From NCBI GenBank assembly GCA_035278025.1, contig DATEJK010000168.1, positions 30,528 through 94,527 on the forward strand: a stretch of DNA of 64,000 bases, in the 5' to 3' direction. Of the stretch, positions 41,623 to 49,674 are shown piece after piece. The notes below the pieces were generated by a model. The model did not search any database and was not told where the DNA came from. It was given only the letters and a program-made list of their open reading frames with translations. Origin of the DNA: JAICWP01 sp035278025. GTDB lineage: Bacteria > Acidobacteriota > Terriglobia > Terriglobales > Acidobacteriaceae. The position numbers and the translations under genes are program-made. Numbering within the stretch: the first letter of the stretch is position 1; every line of letters starts with the position of its first letter.

Positions 41623-43425
41623 TTACTCTTCCCCCACCCGCAACACGGCCAAAAATGCTTCCTGGGGGATGTCAACGCGCCCGATGCGCTTCATGCGCTT
41701 CTTGCCTTCTTTCTGTTTCTCCAGCAGCTTACGCTTGCGGGTGATGTCGCCGCCGTAGCACTTGGCGAGCACATTCTTGCGCATGGCGGGCACGGTTTCG
41801 CGGGCGATGATTTTGCCGCCAATGGCGGCCTGGATGGCCACCTCGAACATCTGCCGCGGAATGAGTTCCTTCATCTTGGCGGCCAGCGCGCGCCCGCGTT
41901 CGTAGGCATGCTCCTGGTGCACGATGGTGGAAAGCGCATCCACGGGATCGCCGGAGACCAGGATATCCAGTTTCACCATGGGAGATTCCCAGTAGCCCGC
42001 CAGGTGGTAATCGAGCGAGGCGTAACCGCGCGATACCGACTTTAGCCGATCGTAGAAGTCCAGCACGATTTCATTCAGCGGCAGCTCGTAGCTGAGCATT
42101 ACCCGGTTGGCGGTGACGTACTCGAACCCTTTCTGACGGCCGCGCTTTTCTTCCACCAGCTTGAGTATCCCGCCCACAAACTCCTCGTTGGTGAGGATGG
42201 TGGCCAGGATGACCGGTTCTTCGATTTTGCGGATTTCGCTTTGCGGCAGCCAGCGGGAGGGATTATCAACATCAACCACTTCGCCGTCGGTCCGCGTAAT
42301 CTTGTAGCGTACGCCCGGCGCGGTGGTAATCAGGTCGAGGTTGAATTCGCGCTCCAGCCGCTCCTGGATAATCTCCATGTGCAGCAAGCCGAGGAAGCCG
42401 CAGCGAAAGCCGAAGCCCAAGGCGGCTGAGCTTTCCGGCTCAAAGAAGAACGAAGAGTCGTTGAGGCGCAGCTTTTCCAGCGCCTCGCGCAACGCCGTAT
42501 GCTCGTGCGCGTCCACGGTGTAGAGGCCGGCGAACACCATGGGCTTGATGTCTTCAAAACCGGGGAGAGGTTCGATGGCAGGCCGGGAGTCGTCGGTGAT
42601 CGTGTCGCCAATTTTGGTGTCGGCCACATTCTTGATGTTGGCCATCAGGAAGCCGACTTCGCCCGCCTCCAGCGCGTCAATCTCGACCGGCTTCGGCGTG
42701 AGCACGCCCAGGGTTTCCACTTCGAAAACTCGCCCGTTCCACCACAGGCGGATCTTCTGGCCCTTGCGCAGGGTGCCATGAAACACGCGGGCCAGCACCA
42801 CCACGCCGCGGTAGGGGTCAAACCAGGAGTCGAAGACCAGCGCCTGCAGCGGGCTATCCGGCGAGCCCTTGGGGGGTGGAATGCGGTGCACAATGGCTTC
42901 GAGCACCTCCGGCACGCCCTGCCCCGTCTTGGCGCTGATCAGCAGCGCGTTGGAGGCATCCAGGCCGACCGCGCCTTCGATCATCTCCTTGGTGCGGGCA
43001 ACGTCCGCGCTGGGCAGGTCAATCTTGTTGATCACCGGAATGATTTCCAGCCCGTGATTGATGGCGAGATAGGAATTGGCCAGAGTCTGCGCTTCCACCC
43101 CCTGCGAGGCATCCACCACCAGCAGCGCGCCTTCGCAGGAGGCCAGCGAGCGGGAAACCTCGTAGGAGAAGTCCACATGCCCGGGCGTATCAATCAGGTT
43201 CAGCTGGTACGTTTCGCCATCCTTGGCCTGGTACATCATACGCACGGCGTGGGCCTTGATGGTGATGCCGCGCTCCCGCTCCAGGTCCATGGCGTCGAGC
43301 ACTTGGGCCTGCATTTCGCGCGCCGAGAGCGACCCGGTCAACTCCAGCAGGCGGTCCGCCAGCGTGGATTTGCCGTGGTCAATGTGCGCGATGATGGCGA
43401 AATTGCGGATACGGGCGCGGTCCAT
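41623..43425 (-). CDS. lepA: translation elongation factor 4 (back-translocase)
   Basis: The 600-residue GTPase has the G1 loop AHIDHGKST at 13-21, G3 DTPGHVDF near 80, and G4 NKID near 134. The LepA-specific C-terminal domain is complete (LSYELPLNEIVLDFYDRLKS, PRQMFEVAIQAAIGGKIIARE, AKCYGGDITRKRKLLEKQK). It binds the ribosome and affects elongation under stress. Length and domain order are normal. It is a single gene; the 233 bases upstream hold only palindromic repeats. Confidence 0.97.
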   Translation of the reverse strand: MDRARIRNFAIIAHIDHGKSTLADRLLELTGSLSAREMQAQVLDAMDLERERGITIKAHAVRMMYQAKDGETYQLNLIDTPGHVDFSYEVSRSLASCEGALLVVDASQGVEAQTLANSYLAINHGLEIIPVINKIDLPSADVARTKEMIEGAVGLDASNALLISAKTGQGVPEVLEAIVHRIPPPKGSPDSPLQALVFDSWFDPYRGVVVLARVFHGTLRKGQKIRLWWNGRVFEVETLGVLTPKPVEIDALEAGEVGFLMANIKNVADTKIGDTITDDSRPAIEPLPGFEDIKPMVFAGLYTVDAHEHTALREALEKLRLNDSSFFFEPESSAALGFGFRCGFLGLLHMEIIQERLEREFNLDLITTAPGVRYKITRTDGEVVDVDNPSRWLPQSEIRKIEEPVILATILTNEEFVGGILKLVEEKRGRQKGFEYVTANRVMLSYELPLNEIVLDFYDRLKSVSRGYASLDYHLAGYWESPMVKLDILVSGDPVDALSTIVHQEHAYERGRALAAKMKELIPRQMFEVAIQAAIGGKIIARETVPAMRKNVLAKCYGGDITRKRKLLEKQKEGKKRMKRIGRVDIPQEAFLAVLRVGEE

Positions 43426-43533
43426 CGGGGTGGTGGGAACAACACAATTTTAACAGGTGGCGCAGTGGCCCATGAGGAGTGGTAGTCCCCTGCAGGCACT
43501 TTAGTCCGAGGAATTAATGTCTCAGAACATATC

Positions 43534-43611
43534 GGGCTTCAGCCTCAGTGTTTCTGCTGGGGCTAAAGCCCACAATCTATGTACGCCGGTTTCGCAGGGC
43601 TAAAGCCCTGC
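43534..43611. repeat. REP-like palindrome cluster
   Basis: Three short palindromes with a G-G-C-T core occur together: GGGCTTCAGCC (43534-43544), GGGCTAAAGCCC (43560-43571) and GCAGGGCTAAAGCCCTGC (43594-43611). They lie in the gap 43426-43658 between lepA and treZ, which holds no gene. The same core recurs at 51123-51240. Confidence 0.65.
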
Positions 43612-43658
43612 GCTTCCACACCAGTTCGGGCATCGAACGATTACACGTCAGGTAATGT

Positions 43659-45449
43659 TCATTTCCGCCTGAATAGTCTGAGGCGGTATCCGTCCGCATC
43701 GGAAGATAAAATCTCTTCCCATCCAGCAGGCGCGCTCTGTCCTCGGATGTCAGGAAACTCGGCAATCACGCGCAAGCTGGGCTCGCCCGCAGGCACATTC
43801 ATTACGATTGCGTCCTTCACCAGCTCCGCCCGGCAGGTACGCTCTCCCGACATCACCAGCTCGCGCCGAAGTGCAACGAGCCTCCGATACCACTCAAGCA
43901 TTTCCTGGTGCGGGTCTTTCTGATCAGTGCCGGCCGGACACTGGCCACTGATTTCTGGCCACTGTAGTTTTGACCGCTCAAACGTCTGCGGGTCCTGCGG
44001 GTCCGGTACCTCGCCGCCGAAGGCAAGAAAATGTTCGAACTCCCGGCGCCGGCCTTCGCGCACCGCCTTCTGCAGCACCGGATCGCCGTAGTCGGTAAAG
44101 AAGAGAAAGGGAGCCGTCTCGCCATACTCCTGCCCCATGAACAGCAGGGGAGTTTCCGGGGCCAGCAGGAGAAGGGCGGCGGCCAGCTTGCACGCCCCGC
44201 GCGGAACCAGCGTATCCAGGCGCTCGCCGCGAGCGCGGTTGCCAACCTGGTCGTGATTCTGGGTGCAGATGACGTGTGCCGGGAGCGAAATGCCGGCGGC
44301 CGGTGTGCCCCGCTTGCGGCCGCCCCAGAATTGGAACGGCTCGCCCTGGAAGGCGAAGCCCTGGTTCAGCGCCCGCACCACCTGTTCCGGGCTGCTGAAA
44401 TCCTGGTAGTAGCCTTCGCGTTCGCCGCTCAGGTATGCATGCACCGCGTGGTGAAAGTCGTCGCTCCACACTGCATCCATTCCAAATCCGCCCTGGGCTC
44501 GCGGCAGGAGGTCGCGGCGGTCGTTCTCATCCGTCTCCGCGATCACGCACACGCTCCGGCCCAGGTCCCTGGAGAGACGCTGCACGTTTTCCTGGATTTC
44601 TGCCAGGATATGCAGCGGCGAATCGTCGTGGATGGTCTGAGTGGCGTCCAGGCGCAGGCCGTCGAGGTGGTATTCGCGGACCCAATAAAGGGCGTTCTCC
44701 ACCACGTAGCGGCGCACTCCCCCGCAGCCCTCGTCATCGTAATTGATGGCGTCGCCCCAGGGCGTGGTGTGGTGATGGGTGAAATAGGGCCCGAACAGGC
44801 GCAGGTAATTGCCTTCGTTACCCAGGTGGTTGTAAACCACGTCGAGCATGACGGCCAATCCGGCACGATGGGCGGCATCCACCAGGCGCTTCAGTCCCTT
44901 GGGGCCGCCATAACTCGCCTGCACCGCATAGATGGAGACGCCGTCATAGCCCCAGTTGCGCCGCCCGGGAAAAGCAGCCACCGGCATCAGCTCAATGACG
45001 GAGACGCCAAGCGCTTTCAGGTAGTCCAGCTTTTGGATCACGCCATCGAAGGTGCCTTCGGGGCTGAAGGTGCCGACGTGAAGTTCATAAATGATGTAGT
45101 CGCGCAGGTCCAGTCCGCGCCAGCCCTGGTCATTCCACACAAAAGCATCGGGATCAACCACGGCGCTGGGCCCGTGCACGCCCTCCGGCAGCAGGCGGGA
45201 AACGGGGTCAGGCAGCGGCTTGTGGTCGTCAACCACATAGAAATAGCGGTCGCCGGCTTGGGCGGGGCCCCGCACACTGAAGGTGCCCTCGGCTGAGCGC
45301 TGCATGGGCAGGTCGCGGCCGCCCACCATTCGCAGCGTAACCTGCTGGGCATTTGGCGCCCACACCCGAAATTCAGCCGTGCCGCCTTCCAGCGTGGCTC
45401 CGTCCATGCGATTCAGGGTAGCCGATTTCATCGGAAGTTGGATGCACAT
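43659..45449 (-). CDS. treZ: malto-oligosyltrehalose trehalohydrolase
   Basis: With the ATG at 45449 the protein has 596 residues; an ATG six codons later is equally possible, and the longer frame reads into repeat DNA. TreZ is a GH13 enzyme that frees trehalose from maltooligosyltrehalose. An N-terminal CBM48-like domain (FRVWAPNAQQVTLRM) is followed by the barrel with GYDGVSIYAVQASYGGP, LDVVYNHLG, the nucleophile Asp in DGLRLDATQTIHD, Glu in CVIAETDEND and CTQNHDQVGN. About 12 residues near 540 (SGQCPAGTDQK) come from a heptamer array in the coding sequence. TreY is not in the window. Confidence 0.92.
   Translation of the reverse strand: MCIQLPMKSATLNRMDGATLEGGTAEFRVWAPNAQQVTLRMVGGRDLPMQRSAEGTFSVRGPAQAGDRYFYVVDDHKPLPDPVSRLLPEGVHGPSAVVDPDAFVWNDQGWRGLDLRDYIIYELHVGTFSPEGTFDGVIQKLDYLKALGVSVIELMPVAAFPGRRNWGYDGVSIYAVQASYGGPKGLKRLVDAAHRAGLAVMLDVVYNHLGNEGNYLRLFGPYFTHHHTTPWGDAINYDDEGCGGVRRYVVENALYWVREYHLDGLRLDATQTIHDDSPLHILAEIQENVQRLSRDLGRSVCVIAETDENDRRDLLPRAQGGFGMDAVWSDDFHHAVHAYLSGEREGYYQDFSSPEQVVRALNQGFAFQGEPFQFWGGRKRGTPAAGISLPAHVICTQNHDQVGNRARGERLDTLVPRGACKLAAALLLLAPETPLLFMGQEYGETAPFLFFTDYGDPVLQKAVREGRRREFEHFLAFGGEVPDPQDPQTFERSKLQWPEISGQCPAGTDQKDPHQEMLEWYRRLVALRRELVMSGERTCRAELVKDAIVMNVPAGEPSLRVIAEFPDIRGQSAPAGWEEILSSDADGYRLRLFRRK
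43939..43966. repeat. heptamer array inside treZ
   Basis: Four heptads CACTGGC, CACTGAT, TTCTGGC and CACTGTA lie within the treZ coding region. They correspond to a local insert between the conserved FERSKLQW and MLEWYRRLVALRREL blocks. Confidence 0.55.
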
Positions 45450-45469
45450 GTGGGCTTTCGCGCGGAATA

Positions 45470-45590
45470 AGCAATTAGCATTTAGCAATTGGCACTTAGC
45501 ATTTAGCCCTGCAACTTCTATTTCGTTCCACGGTCCACCTGCAAGTTTCATTGGCTAAATGCCAAGTGCTAAGTGCTAACTGCTGATTGG
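45470..45590. repeat. inverted heptamer-array element
   Basis: The left arm has six heptads: AGCAATT, AGCATTT, AGCAATT, GGCACTT, AGCATTT, AGCCCTG (45470-45511). The right arm has five in the opposite sense: GGCTAAA, TGCCAAG, TGCTAAG, TGCTAAC, TGCTGAT (45553-45587). The inner ends are near-complementary and 41 bases apart, so a long hairpin can form. It is followed by a separate AATCCGCGTTCATCCGCGG repeat. The element is just upstream of the treZ start. Confidence 0.75.
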
Positions 45591-45669
45591 ATCAATCCGC
45601 GTTCATCCGCGGCGCTGAAGTTGTTTTTCTCATCGCCCTCGGCGCCTCGACGGTAATTACAATGCTCCC

Positions 45670-46278
45670 ATGTCCCTTATTCTGGCCTCATCTTCGCCGC
45701 GGCGGCAGGAACTGTTGCGCGCGGCGGGAATCGAGTTCGCGGTGGAAGCGGCGGATTTACCAGAGGTGCCAGAACCCGGCGAGCCTGCGCAGCAGTTTGC
45801 CGAGCGCATGGCGCGGGAGAAGGCGCACGCGGTGGCACACCGCCGTCGCAAGCCCGGGGAATGGGTGCTGGCCGCCGATACTGTTGTCTTTGTGAATGGC
45901 GAAATCCTGGGCAAGCCCTCCGACGCCTCCGATCCCGCGGCCGATGCTGCGCGCATGCTGCGTCTGCTCTCGGGCAGGGAGCATCGGGTTATGACTGGAG
46001 TGTGCCTTCTGGATAGCGGGCAGTGGTCAGTGGACAGTGGCCAGAAAACCCCCGCCTTCATCGCTTCCGAAAGCACCCGCGTCTGGATGGCAACGCTCAG
46101 TGAAGAGGACATTCGCGATTACATCGCCACCGGCGAACCTATGGATAAGGCCGGCGCCTATGCCATCCAGGGGCGCGCTTCGCGCTGGATTCCCCGCATC
46201 GAGGGCTGCTATTTCAATGTGGTGGGCTTGCCCGTCCCGCTCGTCTACCGCATGTTGCGGGAGCACGGAGCCATTTAG
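45670..46278 (+). CDS. maf: Maf family nucleotide pyrophosphatase
   Basis: The 202-residue protein hydrolyses non-canonical or regulatory nucleoside triphosphates (dTTP/UTP type by family). It begins LILASSSPRRQELLRAAGI, the Maf signature S-x-S-x-R-R, has AADTVVFVNGEILGKP near 72 with the catalytic Asp, TGVCLL near 107, and GEPMDKAGAYAIQGRAS near 155. Between TGVCLL and the ESTRV block there are about ten residues more than usual (SGQWSVDSGQKT); these are coded by a heptamer array. Confidence 0.93.
   Translation: MSLILASSSPRRQELLRAAGIEFAVEAADLPEVPEPGEPAQQFAERMAREKAHAVAHRRRKPGEWVLAADTVVFVNGEILGKPSDASDPAADAARMLRLLSGREHRVMTGVCLLDSGQWSVDSGQKTPAFIASESTRVWMATLSEEDIRDYIATGEPMDKAGAYAIQGRASRWIPRIEGCYFNVVGLPVPLVYRMLREHGAI
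46021..46048. repeat. heptamer array inside maf
   Basis: Heptads CAGTGGT, CAGTGGA, CAGTGGC and CAGAAAA are within the maf coding region, in a loop between two conserved motifs. Three of four share the first six bases. Confidence 0.6.
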
Positions 46279-46461
46279 CGGAGCTCTGGAAGGCGCGGCT
46301 CCCGTCGTTCCGAAGCACGGCCTTGCCGCATGCATTCCGCGGCAGTCCTGTGACACGAGATTGCCCATGCGGGCAACCGAGGGCAGGGTTGCAGATTTTG
46401 ACGGAGGCGTCGAAAGAGAGATGAAAACCAGCGGCAGGCTGGGAAGAAGCAGCGAAATCTC

Positions 46462-46629
46462 TTATTTCTTGTCCGAGCTCTGTTCGCCTTCTTTCATGGA
46501 CGACTTGAAATTGCGGATACCCTCGCCCAGCCCCTTGCCCAGATCGGCCAGTTTGCTGGGTCCGAAGATAAGCAGCGCAATGGCCGCAATGATAAGAAGC
46601 TCAGGTAAACCTATTTTGCCGCCAAACAT
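46462..46629 (-). CDS. tatA: twin-arginine translocase subunit TatA/E
   Basis: A short minus-strand gene of 55 codons, starting at ATG 46629 after GGAGGTACTC, encodes MFGGKIGLPELLIIAAIALL, then IFGPSKLADLGKGLGEGIRN and a charged tail ending SSDKK. This is a complete TatA: one membrane helix, the F-G-P-x-K-L hinge and an amphipathic helix. TatA multimers form the pore for folded proteins with RR signals, such as the PLP protein at 2015-3301. No tatB or tatC lies beside it. The strong ribosome binding site and motif support it despite the small size. Confidence 0.93.
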   Translation of the reverse strand: MFGGKIGLPELLIIAAIALLIFGPSKLADLGKGLGEGIRNFKSSMKEGEQSSDKK

Positions 46630-46761
46630 GAGTACCTCCACCGGGAGGGGCAGGCCGGCTCGCTTTCCAGCGCGGTGAATTTGCGGAAATTCCCCTGTTG
46701 AGATTCTAGGTCACTCAGGGGGCGGAGTCAAAGTGGCTACTTAACCGGCCAGCTGGCTTAA

Positions 46762-46796
46762 AGCGCCTGGGCTGGTCAGCCAGAAGGCTAGTCAGC
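46762..46796. repeat. octamer array
   Basis: The steps AGCGCCTG, GGCTGGTC, AGCCAGAA, GGCTAGTC, AGC keep an 8-base period with a GC core. The array lies in the 172-base gap between tatA and the M20 peptidase stop codon. Confidence 0.4.
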
Positions 46797-46801
46797 TTCC
46801 A

Positions 46802-47983
46802 TCACGCTGCCTCAATCAGCATGCCTATCAGCGCCGCCCGGCGCGGCAGTTCCTCAAGAATCACGGATTCGTTGAAAGCATGTGCGCCTTCACCCACTCC
46901 TCCCAGGCCGTCGAGCGTGGGCACGCCCAGGGCGGCGGTGAAGTTGCCGTCGGAGGCGCCACCGGTGCTGGCTTCATCCAGTTTCCAGTCCAGGCGGGCG
47001 GCCATTTCCCGCGCCTTGCCGTAAAGCGCGGCCACTCCCGCGGTGCGCTCCATGGGCAGACGGTTAATGGCCCCGCTGAGCTGCAGCCGGCACTTTTTGT
47101 GGCCAGGCCGCAACCCGTGGAGTTTCTTATCTATGTAGGCGGCCTCGCGAACGCGCGCGATGCGCACATCTATGAGGGCCGAGGCCTCCGCCGCCACCAC
47201 ATTGCTGCGCGTCCCCCCCTCGATGACGCCGGCATTCACCGAGATGCCGCGTTTGAGGTCCGTGAACGAGGAAACCTTCACGAGTTGCCGCGCGAGCTCC
47301 AGGATGGCGCTGGCGCCTTCCCCGGGCGAGATGCCGGCATGCGCGGGCACTCCCGTCACCTTCAGGCAGTATTCGCCCACCCCCTTGCGCGCGGTCTTGA
47401 CCGCGCCCTTCAGTCCGGCTGAGGGCTCCATGATGAGAACTGCCGCGGATTGGCGCGCCAGCCGCTCGATAATCGCCCGCGAAGTGTTACTGCCAACCTC
47501 TTCATCGGTATTGAGGAGGACGGTGACCGGGCGGGAAAGCCTGCCACGCACTTCGCGCAGCGCCGTGAGCGCGTGCAGCATCAGGGTGATACCCGACTTC
47601 ATGTCGTAGCTGCCCGGCCCCCAGGCGCGGCCCTTCTCCACCCGCCATGGCATCCTGGCCAGCGTTCCCATCGCCCAGACAGTATCGAAGTGTCCCAACA
47701 GCATCACCGGGCGCCGGGAATCGGCTCCGGGGAAATCCGCCTGCAGATGGTTGCCGCGCTCGCGCTGGCGATGAAACCTGGGCTGCCCGCCAGCCGCCGC
47801 AAATTGCTGCGCCAGGAACTCACCCAGGCGGTCCACCGCCGCCTTGTTATCGCTGGGCGATTCCAGCTCCACCATCTGCCGCAGGGTTTCCACCATGACT
47901 TCGCGGCGCTGCTGCAAATACTTGAGCAGCGCGGCCGGCTCAGGGTCCATTTTCTTACCTGCCATTCTCTCTGCAGCCATCAT
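46802..47983 (-). CDS. M20 family metallopeptidase (carboxypeptidase G2-like)
   Basis: The 393-residue protein is a two-zinc peptidase. Metal sites are GHFDTVW near residue 98, GPGSYDMKSG near 124 with the bridging Asp, NTDEEVGS near 160 with the catalytic Glu pair, MEPS near 187 and HAFNE near 370. The dimerisation lid domain is in the middle (RKGVGEYCLKVTGVPAHAG). The sequence is closest in style to glutamate carboxypeptidase and ArgE/DapE relatives; no signal peptide is seen, so it is cytosolic. The natural substrate is unknown. Confidence 0.88.
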   Translation of the reverse strand: MMAAERMAGKKMDPEPAALLKYLQQRREVMVETLRQMVELESPSDNKAAVDRLGEFLAQQFAAAGGQPRFHRQRERGNHLQADFPGADSRRPVMLLGHFDTVWAMGTLARMPWRVEKGRAWGPGSYDMKSGITLMLHALTALREVRGRLSRPVTVLLNTDEEVGSNTSRAIIERLARQSAAVLIMEPSAGLKGAVKTARKGVGEYCLKVTGVPAHAGISPGEGASAILELARQLVKVSSFTDLKRGISVNAGVIEGGTRSNVVAAEASALIDVRIARVREAAYIDKKLHGLRPGHKKCRLQLSGAINRLPMERTAGVAALYGKAREMAARLDWKLDEASTGGASDGNFTAALGVPTLDGLGGVGEGAHAFNESVILEELPRRAALIGMLIEAA

Positions 47984-48031
47984 TCAAGTTCACCACCGAA
48001 ACGTAATCTGCGTAATCCGCGCAGCTAATTC

Positions 48032-48059
48032 TTCAATTGAAAATCATCAATCGTCAATC
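48032..48059. repeat. heptamer array
   Basis: Heptads TTCAATT, GAAAATC, ATCAATC and GTCAATC lie in the spacer before fabZ. A nine-base pair of units (GTAATCTGC, GTAATCCGC) stands just upstream at 48003-48020. Confidence 0.5.
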
Positions 48060-48106
48060 CCGCCCTGCCCCTGCAGTATAATCGTCGCTTTCAGCGAGAA
48101 TAGAGC

Positions 48107-48640
48107 ATGACGCAAACGGCACCCCCAACCGAGGTGAAGGCGCCAGAGCGCACCACGCTGGACATTGCCGCTATCCAGCGCATTCTGCCGCACCGCTATC
48201 CTTTCTTGCTGATTGACCGGGTGGTGGACCTCACGCGTAAGCAGCGCATTGTGGCCATCAAGAACGTGAGCGCCAATGAGCCCTTCTTCGCCGGCCACTT
48301 TCCCGGGTTCCCCATTATGCCGGGGGTGCTGATCGTGGAAGCCATGGCCCAGGCGGGCGGAGCGCTGCTGCTCACCGAGATTGCCGACCGTGACCACAAG
48401 CTGATGGTTTTCACCGGCATCGAGCGCGCCCGCTTCCGCCGCCCCGTGGTGCCGGGCGACCAGTTGCGCATTGAGGTGGAGGTGCTGGCCTGGCGCCAGA
48501 CAGCGGTGCGCATGCAGGGCAAAGCTTACGTAGGAGAGAAGCTGGCAGCTGAGGCCGTGGTCACCTGTCAACTGGTGGACCGGTCGCGGGCTCAGGGCAA
48601 GTCGCAAGCAGAAACGCCAGCGGAGAACAGCCGGGAGTAA
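48107..48640 (+). CDS. fabZ: 3-hydroxyacyl-ACP dehydratase
   Basis: The 177-residue hot-dog fold protein removes water from 3-hydroxyacyl-ACP. The family motif HRYPFLLIDRV is near 30-40, and GHFPGFPIMPGVLIVEAMAQ near 63-82 holds the catalytic His and Glu. N- and C-terminal extensions (TQTAPPTEVKAPERTT and SQAETPAENSRE) are slightly longer than usual. It starts the fabZ-lpxA-lpxI run, the normal lipid A arrangement in which FabZ and LpxA compete for the 3-hydroxyacyl-ACP pool. Confidence 0.95.
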   Translation: MTQTAPPTEVKAPERTTLDIAAIQRILPHRYPFLLIDRVVDLTRKQRIVAIKNVSANEPFFAGHFPGFPIMPGVLIVEAMAQAGGALLLTEIADRDHKLMVFTGIERARFRRPVVPGDQLRIEVEVLAWRQTAVRMQGKAYVGEKLAAEAVVTCQLVDRSRAQGKSQAETPAENSRE

Positions 48641-48705
48641 AGGTGCCGCCAACCAAAACTACTGACGAAATCATTATCAAACGCCAGCCGCGAGCCGTGA
48701 GGCCG

Positions 48706-49479
48706 ATGATCCATCCCACCGCCCTGGTGGATCCTGACGCCCGCATTCCCGCTTCCTGCCGCATTGGGCCCTATTGCGTAGTCGGCGCGGATGTGGAGAT
48801 GGGGGAGCACTGCGAACTGGTGGCCCACGTGGTGCTCGAGGGTCCCACCCGGCTGGGTTCGCACAACCGCATATTCCCCTTCGCTTCGGTGGGCCAGCCG
48901 CCGCAGGACCTGAAATTCGCGGGCGAGAAGACGCGGCTGGAAATCGGCGACCACAACCAGATCCGCGAATTCGTCACCCTGCACCGCGGCACCGTCGGCG
49001 GCGGAGGCGTAACCCGCATCGGCAGCCACACTCTCATCATGGCCTACGCCCATGTGGCTCATGATTGCGTCATCGGCGATCACGTTATTCTGGCCAATGC
49101 CGCCACCCTGGCCGGACACGTTACGGTGGAAGACTGGGCCACAGTGGGCGCGCTCTGCCCGGTCCACCAGTTTGTGCGCATCGGCACCTATTCCTTTATC
49201 GGCGGCGGCTCCACCATCACCAAAGACGTTCTTCCCTTCTCTAAAACCGTCGCCGCCCGCGACGCCCACGCCTACGGTCTGAATGCCATCGGACTGGAAC
49301 GGCATGGCTTTACCCGCGAACGCATCCGCAAGCTGCACCACGCCTTCCGGCTGCTGCTGGCCGCCAAACTCAACACCTCGCAAGCTTTGGAAAAGCTCAA
49401 GTCGGAAGCCAATCTGGGCGAGGATGTGGAACTGCTGGTGCAGTTCATTGAGTCATCAGAGAGAGGGATTATCAAGTAG
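48706..49479 (+). CDS. lpxA: UDP-N-acetylglucosamine acyltransferase
   Basis: The ATG at 48706 has GAGG five bases upstream and yields 257 residues, the usual LpxA size; a GTG at 48643 would add 21 residues. The protein is a left-handed beta-helix of hexapeptide repeats. The catalytic His is in AYAHVAHDCVIGD near 121, with NQIREFVTLHRGT before it. The C-terminal helical part (LERHGFTRERIRKLHHAFRL) is complete. LpxA adds the first acyl chain to UDP-GlcNAc. A GnnA-like gene at 53087 hints that the acceptor could be the 3-amino sugar. Confidence 0.95.
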   Translation: MIHPTALVDPDARIPASCRIGPYCVVGADVEMGEHCELVAHVVLEGPTRLGSHNRIFPFASVGQPPQDLKFAGEKTRLEIGDHNQIREFVTLHRGTVGGGGVTRIGSHTLIMAYAHVAHDCVIGDHVILANAATLAGHVTVEDWATVGALCPVHQFVRIGTYSFIGGGSTITKDVLPFSKTVAARDAHAYGLNAIGLERHGFTRERIRKLHHAFRLLLAAKLNTSQALEKLKSEANLGEDVELLVQFIESSERGIIK

Positions 49480-49672
49480 TTAACAGTTGTCAGTTCTGAG
49501 TTGCCAGGTCAGGAATTGGTGTTTAGCAGTTAGCACTTAGCCAGCCACGCTGGTTGCGGAGTTGGCGACAGTAACGTAAGTCGCCGCGGGGTAGTGCGGC
49601 AGGGTGTAATGGCTAAATGCTAATCACTAAGAGCTAATTGCTCGCGTCCCACGCTGGCCACTGACAATTGCC
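49478..49672. repeat. complex heptamer element filling the lpxA-lpxI spacer
   Basis: The spacer consists largely of heptads. AGTTAAC, AGTTGTC, AGTTCTG and AGTTGCC begin inside the lpxA stop codon (49478-49505). GTTTAGC, AGTTAGC and ACTTAGC follow (49521-49541). After a 69-base core come the inverted units GGCTAAA, TGCTAAT, CACTAAG, AGCTAAT, TGCTCGC (49611-49645), then GCTGGCC, ACTGACA, ATTGCC next to the lpxI start. Confidence 0.75.
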
Positions 49673-49674
49673 TT

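Noticed and set aside
45470..49672. Heptamer arrays as possible CRISPR repeats
   Set aside because: The units are 7 bases in direct tandem without spacers, the consensus differs from place to place, and no cas gene is present.
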